From: Candidatus Aenigmatarchaeota archaeon
GTDB lineage: Archaea; Aenigmatarchaeota; Aenigmatarchaeia; GW2011-AR5
Length of the DNA: 9,443 nt
Assembly: GCA_016198645.1 (NCBI GenBank)
Contig: JACQIE010000034.1
Span: 1-9,443 of the forward strand
Direction: 5' to 3'
Positions 1 through 5,454 of this stretch are shown here, piece after piece (positions within the stretch are counted from its first letter, which is position 1; each line of letters starts with the position of its first letter). Both the position numbers and the translations under genes were made by a program. Under the pieces are notes generated by a model. The model searched no databases. It was given only the letters and a program-made list of their open reading frames with translations, and was not told the DNA's origin.

Positions 1-1235
1 ACCTCATACGCAGCGGCACCGTCAATATAGGGCAGCCCATAGCCGTGCGCGTCACGAAAACCGAGGAGGACTCAACGTACCGGAAAATAGTGGACATGGT
101 AAAGGAGGCGGAGAGCGAAAAATCGCCGATGGTGCGGATGGCGGAAAAATACAGCATGTTTTTCACAATCGCTACTTTCGCCGTGTCCGCATTCGCCTAC
201 GTTTATTCCGGCTACGATTTAACGCGCGTTCTCGCCGTGCTTGCCGTGGCAACGCCCTGCCCCCTGATTATAGCGACGCCTATAGCGCTTCTCGGCGGCA
301 TGAATGCAGCGGCGAAGAAGAATGTAATAGTAAAGAAGCTTGCCGCGCTGGAGATGCTGTCGCGCGTGCAGGCAATAGTTTTCGACAAAACGGGCACGAT
401 AACTCTCGGCAGGCCGAGGGTCTCCGGCATAACGCTGCAAGGCATGCAGAACGAGGACGAAGCATTCTCCGTTGCTGAAGCGATAGAGCGCAACTCCCTT
501 CATCCGCTGGCAAAGGCGATAGTAAGCGAAGCGAGAAAACGAAACGTGGATATAATACACGCTGCGGACGTGCGCGAAACGTTGGGCATGGGAATATCCG
601 GCGTCGTGAATGGGAAGGAATATATGCTCACGAAAACGGATGGCGAAAGCATGTCAATAGCACTTTCTTCCGGCACCGTAACGCAAGCTACGTTCCGATT
701 TGACGATGAAATAAAGCCGCAGTCGCAAGAGACTCTAAAACGCTTGGAAGAGTCCGGCATATCCCTTCACATATTCACCGGCGACAAGAAGGGCGCGGCA
801 GAGAAAATTGTCGCACAACTGGGAACGCGCGTTTCCGTCCGCGCCGAATGCACCCCGCAGGACAAGCAGGAAGGCATCGGCGCGCTGCGCCGCGAAGGAA
901 AAGTCGTGGCAATGGTGGGCGACGGCATAAACGACGCGCCTGCTCTCGCGCTGGCGGACGTCGGGCTGGCGTTCAGCAACGAGGAGCAGACCGCCTCAAG
1001 CGAAGCCGCCGACATCGTATTCCTTGGCGGCGATTTTTCCATGGTTATCAACGTCTGGGAAGTGTCGAAGAAAACCGTGACAATAGCAAAGCAGAGCATC
1101 CTAGCCGGCATAGGCATGAGCCTCGTTGCGATGCTCGCCGCCTCTCTTGGCTTCGTCACGCCCATCGCCGGCGCGGCGCTGCAGGAAGCGATAGACGTCG
1201 CCGTCATTATCAACGCGCTCCGCGCGAGCCGGTAA
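1..1235 (+). CDS. Heavy-metal translocating P1B-type ATPase, C-terminal part (5' end outside window)
   Basis: ATP-driven membrane pump for a transition-metal ion. The reading frame is open from base 3, so the GTG at 45 is internal rather than the start. The visible 410 residues begin in the actuator domain (SGTVNIG...VTKTEEDSTY), followed by two membrane segments. The metal-site motif TPCP lies at 252-263, where copper pumps have CPC. Next come the phosphorylation motif DKTGT (Asp codon at 384), the N-domain SLHP histidine (501) and GMGISG, then TGD (777) and GDGIND (918). Two C-terminal membrane helices end the protein. All catalytic motifs are intact. The N-terminal metal-binding region and first membrane helices are missing only because of the window edge. 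A TPC motif is associated with the P1B-5 subgroup, often linked to Ni/Co/Fe, but I cannot assign the metal. The stop is 31 nt before the next gene. Confidence 0.93.
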   Translation, partial: LIRSGTVNIGQPIAVRVTKTEEDSTYRKIVDMVKEAESEKSPMVRMAEKYSMFFTIATFAVSAFAYVYSGYDLTRVLAVLAVATPCPLIIATPIALLGGMNAAAKKNVIVKKLAALEMLSRVQAIVFDKTGTITLGRPRVSGITLQGMQNEDEAFSVAEAIERNSLHPLAKAIVSEARKRNVDIIHAADVRETLGMGISGVVNGKEYMLTKTDGESMSIALSSGTVTQATFRFDDEIKPQSQETLKRLEESGISLHIFTGDKKGAAEKIVAQLGTRVSVRAECTPQDKQEGIGALRREGKVVAMVGDGINDAPALALADVGLAFSNEEQTASSEAADIVFLGGDFSMVINVWEVSKKTVTIAKQSILAGIGMSLVAMLAASLGFVTPIAGAALQEAIDVAVIINALRASR

Positions 1236-1238
1236 CGG

Positions 1239-1246
1239 ATTTAAGC
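1239..1246 (+). promoter_or_regulatory. TATA-like promoter box of the B3/4-domain gene
   Basis: The octamer ATTTAAGC lies just after the ATPase stop codon, and its first base is 28 nt before the ATG at 1267. The same octamer occurs 27 nt before the helicase ATG at 2026. Archaeal transcription usually starts about 25 bp downstream of the TATA centre, which would put the first transcribed base at or next to the start codon and make the mRNA leaderless. No Shine-Dalgarno-like sequence lies before the ATG. Confidence 0.55.
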
Positions 1247-1266
1247 GATGTAATTAAAACATAGAC

Positions 1267-1971
1267 ATGAAATTTTCAGTAGATGACGCAATTTTCCAGA
1301 AGTTTCCCAACCTTTGCATAGGTGTGGTTCTGGTAAAGAATATTGACAATTTTATCAGCAACGTCGAAATAGACAACATGCTCCGGAACGAGGAGAATAA
1401 AATAAGAGCAAGACTCGGAGGGCATGTGCTCTCACAGGAGCCAATGATACGATGCTGGCGGGAAGCTTACGCTTCATTCGGCGCAAAGCCGTCGGATAAC
1501 TTAAGCTCCGTGGAGAATCTTCACAGGCGCGCGCTGAAAGGCGAAGAGCTTAGAAGCATAAACGCGCTTGTCGACATTTACAATGTTATTTCCCTTCGTC
1601 ACATGCTCCCGGTTGGCGGGGAAGATACTGACAAAGTATCGGGAAACGTGACACTTTGCATAGCCGGAGAGAACGAAACGCCCGTTACGCTCCTCGGCGA
1701 CAAGGAAGCGCGACCGCCTCACGCCGGGGAAGTCGTATACAAAGACAGCATTTCGGCTATATGCCGGCGCTTCAACTGGCGTGAAGCCGACAGGACAAAG
1801 CTTGACGAAAAAACGAAAAACGCGCTTCTCGTGATTGAAGGTCTGCCGCCCGCGACGAAGGCGGACGTTGCCAATGCAACGGAAGAACTGGCGTCTCTCA
1901 TAAAAAAATACTGCAACGGCAGCGTTTCGACATTTATGCTGAGCAGCGCAAAGCGTGAACTGATTTTTTAG
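1267..1971 (+). CDS. Free-standing B3/4 (PheRS beta-like tRNA-editing) domain protein
   Basis: This 234-residue protein matches the solo B3/4-domain family (COG3382), related to the domain of the phenylalanyl-tRNA synthetase beta chain that removes mischarged tyrosine from tRNA-Phe. Recognisable family blocks are FPNLCIGVV near residue 13, MIRCWREAY (60-68), the SSVENLHRR...INALVDIYN region (80-106), the PVGGED turn (115-120), GEVVYKD (154-160) and RRFNWREADRTK (167-178). The length is normal for the solo family, and no synthetase catalytic domain is attached. A role in trans editing or tRNA binding is an inference from the domain; the solo proteins are poorly characterised. The ATG at 1267 is supported by the TATA-like box 28 nt upstream and by the family-typical N-terminus. 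It follows the ATPase and precedes the helicase on the same strand but probably has its own promoter. Confidence 0.87.
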   Translation: MKFSVDDAIFQKFPNLCIGVVLVKNIDNFISNVEIDNMLRNEENKIRARLGGHVLSQEPMIRCWREAYASFGAKPSDNLSSVENLHRRALKGEELRSINALVDIYNVISLRHMLPVGGEDTDKVSGNVTLCIAGENETPVTLLGDKEARPPHAGEVVYKDSISAICRRFNWREADRTKLDEKTKNALLVIEGLPPATKADVANATEELASLIKKYCNGSVSTFMLSSAKRELIF

Positions 1972-1980
1972 CTCACTTTT
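1964..1980 (+). terminator. Possible oligo-T transcription terminator after the B3/4 gene
   Basis: A run of six T residues overlaps the end of the B3/4 coding sequence and is followed a few bases later by TTTT. Archaeal RNA polymerase often stops at T-rich tracts in the non-template strand without a hairpin. The tract sits directly before the promoter-like box of the next gene, which fits separate transcription units. T tracts this short can occur by chance, so the call is weak. Confidence 0.3.
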
Positions 1981-1996
1981 CCCGACCTCTGCTCCG

Positions 1997-2006
1997 TTAT
2001 TTAAGC
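1997..2006 (+). promoter_or_regulatory. TATA-like promoter box of the helicase gene
   Basis: TTATTTAAGC contains the same octamer, ATTTAAGC (1999-2006), as the box before the B3/4 gene. Its first base is 27 nt before the ATG at 2026 but only 12 nt before the ATG at 2011. If transcription starts about 25 bp downstream of the box centre, the 2011 codon would not be in the mRNA, so this box favours the downstream start and a leaderless transcript. Confidence 0.55.
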
Positions 2007-2025
2007 CTCAATGCAAAAGCTCATC

Positions 2026-3858
2026 ATGCTCTTTCCTTTCTCTTCCGTCCGGCCGCAGCAAAAAGAATTCATGGACGACGTGCGCTCAGCCGTGAGCAGC
2101 GGAAGCCATCTCATCGCCAACGCTCCCACGGGCATAGGCAAGACGGCCGCTGCGCTGTCGCCTGCTCTTGAATACGCGCTGGAAAACCAGAAAACCGTCT
2201 TCTTCCTCACGCCGCGCCACAGCCAGCACGTGATTGCGCTGGAAACATTAAAAAAATTGCGCGAAAAGGCGTCGTTCCGTGTTGCTGACTTGATAGGAAA
2301 AAAGTGGCTTTGCTCCTACGACATGGACGATTTCTCGTCGTCCGAGTTCACCGATTTCTGCCATTCGTTGGTCAAGGACGAACGTTGCCCTTTTTACAAG
2401 GCGTCGCGCACAGACGACCGGACCATGACCGCACAAGCGAAAGCTGCTCTTGCGGGCATGGACGGCTTTCTGCACGCTGAAGAGTTCAAGCATCTCGTTT
2501 CCAAGAATTTCTGCGCGTACGAACTTTTAATGGAAGCGGCGCGCACCAGTTCTGTGGTAATAGCTGACTATTATCATATCTTTTCCCCGGCGCGCGCTGC
2601 GACATTGTTGCGCCTGAAAAAAGAAATGAAAGACATAATATTCATCGTTGACGAAGCGCACAACCTGCCGGCGCGCGTCCGCGACCTGATGTCCGAGAAG
2701 CTTACGTCCTTCTCTCTCGTGCGCGCCGAGGAAGAAGCGGAAAAGCACGGTCTGGGAGAGGCAAAAAGCATCGCGTCGCAGGCTTACAACGCGCTGAACG
2801 CGCTGGCGAAGGGCGAAGAAAGCTATGTGACGAAAGAAGCGTTCCTCGGCGAGATTGAAAGAAGAATAGGAAACGTAAAAACGATAATAGAAACCCTTGA
2901 AGAAGCATCGTCTTTCGTGCGGAAGAACGCGCGCAAATCTTACCTCGCGTCGCTGCTGAAATTCATAACGTCGTGGGAAGCCGCAGGCGAAGGCTACGTA
3001 CGAACTATAAGAAAAGCGCCCGCGCGCACGGGCGGCACGTACGTCTCTTTGTCCTTGTCGTGCCTTGACCCGTCTCTTTTTACGAAAGAAGTCATTGAAG
3101 GCTCACATTCTACCGTGCTCATGTCCGGCACGCTCTACCCGCAGGATATGTACCGCGAAATACTGGGCGTCCCCAAGAACGTGGCGATGAAAAGCTACGA
3201 TTCGCCGTTCAGGAAAGAAAACCGCCTGAATATAATATTGCCTTCCGTCACGACGAAATATTCAACGCGGAACGAAGAAAGCTACAAAAAAATCGCATCC
3301 TACGTTTCGTCATGCATTAATGCGATAAAAGGCAACTGTGCCGTATTCTTTCCGTCTTATGCATTCCGCGACGCCGTACGCGCGCTGATAAAAGTGGAGA
3401 AGCCTGTTCTTCTTGAAGAGAAAGAGGCAAACAAAGAACAGAGGCAGCAGCTGTACAACCGCTTCGTGTCACTGCATCGCACCGGCGCCGCGCTGCTCGC
3501 CGTCCAGGCAGGCTCGTTTAGTGAAGGCGTGGACATGGCAGGGGACTTCCTCAACGGTGTCATCGTTGTCGGCATCCCGCTGGAGCATCCCGACCTTGAG
3601 ACGAAAGCGCTGATTGATTACTATGACACGCGCTTCGGGCGCGGCTGGGATTTCGGCTACGCTTATCCCGCGATGATACGCAGCATACAGGCCGCCGGCC
3701 GCTGTATAAGAACGGAGAACGACCGCGGAGTGTGCGTCTTCATGGACCAGCGTTTTCTCTGGTCAAACTACAGGAAAGTTTTTCCCGCTGACTTGCGCTT
3801 CGTCGTGACGGATGCGCCGGAACAGGAGATACGCGCATTTTGGAGGAAGCCGGAATAG
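2026..3858 (+). CDS. XPD/Rad3-family 5'-3' DNA helicase with iron-sulfur cluster
   Basis: A superfamily 2 ATP-dependent DNA helicase of the XPD/Rad3/DinG type, which in archaea is a stand-alone protein thought to act in DNA repair. Numbered from the ATG at 2011 (615 aa), it shows an RPQQKEFMDD N-terminus, Walker A APTGIGKT (38-45), four spaced cysteines C101, C117, C126 and C168 suited to the 4Fe-4S cluster, Walker B DEAH (214-217), the SGTLYP motif III, and C-terminal RecA motifs SEGVDMAG and QAAGRCIRTE. The last cysteine is in FCAYEL, where FCPYE is common. The length is typical of archaeal XPD. I prefer the start at 2026 (610 aa, MLFPFSSVRPQQ) because of the promoter-like box 27 nt upstream; 2011 is the alternative. 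The stop is six bases from the stop of the convergent NUDIX gene. Confidence 0.93.
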   Translation: MLFPFSSVRPQQKEFMDDVRSAVSSGSHLIANAPTGIGKTAAALSPALEYALENQKTVFFLTPRHSQHVIALETLKKLREKASFRVADLIGKKWLCSYDMDDFSSSEFTDFCHSLVKDERCPFYKASRTDDRTMTAQAKAALAGMDGFLHAEEFKHLVSKNFCAYELLMEAARTSSVVIADYYHIFSPARAATLLRLKKEMKDIIFIVDEAHNLPARVRDLMSEKLTSFSLVRAEEEAEKHGLGEAKSIASQAYNALNALAKGEESYVTKEAFLGEIERRIGNVKTIIETLEEASSFVRKNARKSYLASLLKFITSWEAAGEGYVRTIRKAPARTGGTYVSLSLSCLDPSLFTKEVIEGSHSTVLMSGTLYPQDMYREILGVPKNVAMKSYDSPFRKENRLNIILPSVTTKYSTRNEESYKKIASYVSSCINAIKGNCAVFFPSYAFRDAVRALIKVEKPVLLEEKEANKEQRQQLYNRFVSLHRTGAALLAVQAGSFSEGVDMAGDFLNGVIVVGIPLEHPDLETKALIDYYDTRFGRGWDFGYAYPAMIRSIQAAGRCIRTENDRGVCVFMDQRFLWSNYRKVFPADLRFVVTDAPEQEIRAFWRKPE

Positions 3859-3864
3859 ACTATT

Positions 3865-4362
3865 TCACGGTTTCCATCCTTTGCGAACCATATCCTTGAA
3901 TTTCTGCCCACTCATTTTACTTTTCACTACACCAAACATGTTTGTGAGGTCTGCTGCTTGCCCGATGCGAATGTATTGTTTAACGAAATTTTCAGTAGAA
4001 AGGAATAATGGTTGCGGAAGCGCATTCCACATGAACCATCCGATTTCTTCGCACTTATCAGGCTCACATATCCTCGCTTCGCCGCTTTTCCAGTCGGAAT
4101 ACATGAAAATCGTCACATAATGCTTCCCTTCGGGAAAGAAGTCATTGGTAACTCCTGCGAAACGAGTGTTTGTTAGTACAATGCCCGCCTCTTCCATGGT
4201 TTCCCGTTTTGCGCAATCCTCGAAAGTTTCCATATTTTCCAAGTGCCCGCCGGGAAAGCACCACGAGCCTTCACCGTGCGAGCCTTTCCTCCTAAGAAGC
4301 AGCACTTTATCGTCTTTTTTCACGATAACGCCGAGTCCTACTTTGGGGCGGTTCTCCTGCAT
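3865..4362 (-). CDS. NUDIX hydrolase, MutT/NUDT15-like nucleotide pyrophosphatase
   Basis: Hydrolyses a nucleoside-diphosphate-linked substrate, most likely a (modified) nucleoside triphosphate, using divalent metal ions. From the ATG at 4362 the product is 165 aa. It opens with RPKVGLGVIVKKDDKVLLLRR and has a complete Nudix box from Gly39: G, five residues, E45, seven residues, R53-E54, then E57-E58-x-G60. Later, EPDKCEEIGWFMWNALP resembles the NUDT15/MTH2-type group. About 40 C-terminal residues beyond the core fold are not recognised. An ATG at 4386 would add eight residues, but it overlaps the TATA-like element and the family N-terminus fits 4362. GC of about 46% by hand count is lower than the thymidylate kinase next door, and arginine codons checked in the core are AGG or CGG. 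Divergent from that kinase, so a nucleotide-pool role is plausible; the exact substrate cannot be read from sequence. Confidence 0.9.
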   Translation of the reverse strand: MQENRPKVGLGVIVKKDDKVLLLRRKGSHGEGSWCFPGGHLENMETFEDCAKRETMEEAGIVLTNTRFAGVTNDFFPEGKHYVTIFMYSDWKSGEARICEPDKCEEIGWFMWNALPQPLFLSTENFVKQYIRIGQAADLTNMFGVVKSKMSGQKFKDMVRKGWKP

Positions 4363-4382
4363 CAAATTAGTGAACAATGAAA

Positions 4383-4392
4383 GCATTTATCC
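4383..4392. promoter_or_regulatory. Shared bidirectional TATA-like element between NUDIX and thymidylate kinase genes
   Basis: On the plus strand ATTTATCC (4385-4392) begins 28 nt before the thymidylate kinase ATG at 4413. On the minus strand ATAAATGC (4390 down to 4383) begins 28 nt before the NUDIX ATG at 4362. The same A/T core therefore sits at the spacing seen for the other genes in both directions, and the two start codons are placed symmetrically about 25 bp on either side. Both genes would have leaderless mRNAs and could compete for one TBP-binding site. Confidence 0.5.
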
Positions 4393-4412
4393 CTTCTCCG
4401 CGAATATCTGTC

Positions 4413-4979
4413 ATGTTCTTCGTTCTCGAAGGATTGGACGGCTCGGGCATCACAACACAGGCGCATCTGCTTAAAAACTACTTGGCGAAAAAGGCGCTGC
4501 TCACCAAGGAACCGAGTGACGGCCTCATCGGCGGGCTGATAAAATCCTGTCTTCGCAAGGAGTGGAGCACATCGCCACTCGCGCTGCAGATGCTCTTCGC
4601 TGCCGACCGGGCGCATCATCTTGAGAGCGAAATAGAGCCCGCTTTGAAACAGGGAAAGATAGTAATCAGCGACCGCTACATGCTTTCTACGTATGCCTTC
4701 GGCGCCGTCGGCGTTGACATCGCAACGATAAAGGCGATAAACGCTTCTTTCAGAAAGCCCGACGCTACGATATTCATAGACACGCCGCCCGACGTGTGCG
4801 TTACGAGAATGAGCGAGTCCCGCCAGCACGTCGAGCTGTTCGAGGAGCTGGACAAACTTAGGAAGATACGGGAGAATTATATACGCTATATCGGGGAATT
4901 CCCGGACGCCCATATAATAGACGGCAACCGCCCCATGGAAGAAGTGCATGAGGACGTAAAGAAGGCGCTTAAGCTCTGA
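4413..4979 (+). CDS. tmk: Thymidylate (dTMP) kinase with atypical P-loop
   Basis: Phosphorylates dTMP to dTDP in dTTP synthesis. From the ATG at 4413 the product is 188 aa and begins, as in the family, with MFFVLEGLDGSG. Other family motifs are TKEPSDGLIGGLI (31-43; archaeal type), LLFAADRAHH-like LFAADRAHH (61-69), VISDRYMLSTYAFG (84-97) with the DRY motif at 87-89, FIDTPPDVCVTRM (121-133), and a LID-like SRQHVELFEEL. The P-loop reads GLDGSGITTQ (7-16): Ile13 (ATC, 4449-4451) replaces the normally essential lysine, which needs two base changes from any Lys codon. Everything else looks under selection, so the gene is probably functional or specialised. The in-frame ATG at 4377 would add 12 unrelated residues and lies upstream of the TATA-like box, so it is rejected. 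The 3' end overlaps the convergent unknown gene by 11 bp. Confidence 0.9.
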   Translation: MFFVLEGLDGSGITTQAHLLKNYLAKKALLTKEPSDGLIGGLIKSCLRKEWSTSPLALQMLFAADRAHHLESEIEPALKQGKIVISDRYMLSTYAFGAVGVDIATIKAINASFRKPDATIFIDTPPDVCVTRMSESRQHVELFEELDKLRKIRENYIRYIGEFPDAHIIDGNRPMEEVHEDVKKALKL

Positions 4980-5271
4980 CCGAAGAATAACCGGACAATA
5001 TCATCCCGAACTCGACGTTCATCATTATGGCATATGAGCCTCCTTCCATCAGTTCTGTCAGCGCCTGCCTTAAGTTTGAGCGTGGCGTGTCCGGCCGGCA
5101 GTTTATCACTCTTTGCATTTGCTCGTACGGGACACCGTCCAGTTTGTGCGCAGCGACAAGCCCAAGCTGCATTGCAACGATTTCCGGTTCCCCTGATTCG
5201 AGGGCAAACTCGTAGAAAGGAATGGCATTCCGTGCCTGTAAGTATACGAGTGTGTTGTCTTTAACCGTCAT
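4969..5271 (-). CDS. Hypothetical 100-residue protein, family not recognised
   Basis: I do not recognise this protein. From the ATG at 5271 it is 100 aa, soluble, without a signal peptide, membrane helix or obvious catalytic motif. It looks mostly helical: an N-terminal half with NAIPFYEFALESGEPEIVAM, then GVPYEQMQRVINCRP and NLRQALTELMEGG, whose helix-turn-helix-like rhythm could be a small winged-helix or helical bundle, followed by a hydrophobic C-terminal segment (YAIMMNVEFGMILSGY). There is one cysteine. The frame extends upstream to 5358, but that extension is low-complexity in character and crosses the TATA-like box at 5292-5299, which lies 28 nt before the ATG at 5271; I therefore chose 5271. 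It is convergent with thymidylate kinase, overlapping by 11 bp. It lies downstream of the NEMF gene on the same strand but seems separately transcribed. Promoter and frame support a real gene; function is unknown. Confidence 0.65.
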   Translation of the reverse strand: MTVKDNTLVYLQARNAIPFYEFALESGEPEIVAMQLGLVAAHKLDGVPYEQMQRVINCRPDTPRSNLRQALTELMEGGSYAIMMNVEFGMILSGYSSVRA

Positions 5272-5291
5272 TTTGATTTTCTCAACGAAAA

Positions 5292-5299
5292 GGATAAAA
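5292..5299 (-). promoter_or_regulatory. TATA-like promoter box of the 100-residue hypothetical gene
   Basis: Read on the minus strand the box is TTTTATCC within a longer T-rich run, and its first base is 28 nt before the ATG at 5271. The end of the box (TTATCC) matches that of the thymidylate kinase box (ATTTATCC), and the spacing equals that of the other boxes in this window. It supports a leaderless start at 5271 and argues that this gene is not simply the tail of the smc-scpA-scpB-NEMF operon. Confidence 0.5.
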
Positions 5300-5359
5300 A
5301 TAGATAGTATTATGGATGAAACGGGGAAAGAACTTCTTGCACAAGGCTTAATTTTCAAC

Positions 5360-5416
5360 GGGCGGGTTCTTTTCAGTCTTTACTTATTCGTCGTTTAGTT
5401 AGGAAGTGACCCGCCT
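5360..5416 (+). other. Imperfect hairpin in the 183-bp gap between NEMF and the hypothetical gene
   Basis: GGCGGGT (5361-5367) and ACCCGCC (5409-5415) are perfect inverted repeats. In plus-strand RNA the stem can continue inward through GU and AU pairs to 5374/5402 with one mismatch (5369/5407), leaving a loop of about 27 nt. On the minus strand the GU pairs are lost and only the seven-base stem remains. No T tract follows on the minus strand, so it does not look like a terminator of the NEMF operon. It could be a small structured RNA or chance. Apart from this and the promoter box, 5272-5454 holds no gene I can support. Confidence 0.3.
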
Positions 5417-5454
5417 TTGCTTACTGCATCGTTTTCGCTGTGTAATCATGAGAA

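Noticed and set aside
767..1213. A 148-codon minus-strand open frame opposite the P-type ATPase.
   Set aside because: It is antisense to intact ATPase motifs, and its Ala/Ser/Thr-rich composition is typical of a shadow frame.
4377..4412. Upstream ATG that would lengthen thymidylate kinase by 12 residues.
   Set aside because: It lies upstream of the TATA-like element, the added residues do not match the family, and typical dTMP kinases begin right before the P-loop strand.
5272..5358. In-frame N-terminal extension of the 100-residue hypothetical protein, with a hydrophobic stretch resembling a signal peptide.
   Set aside because: The extension crosses the promoter-like box at 5292-5299, and its AT-rich composition looks non-coding; the ATG at 5271 has the standard spacing.
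5312..5398. A 28-codon plus-strand reading frame (MDETGKELLAQG..., hydrophobic C-terminus) in the gap before the NEMF gene.
   Set aside because: Too short to judge, and its ATG is only 18 nt from the possible plus-strand box, not the 27-28 nt seen elsewhere. It also covers one hairpin arm.
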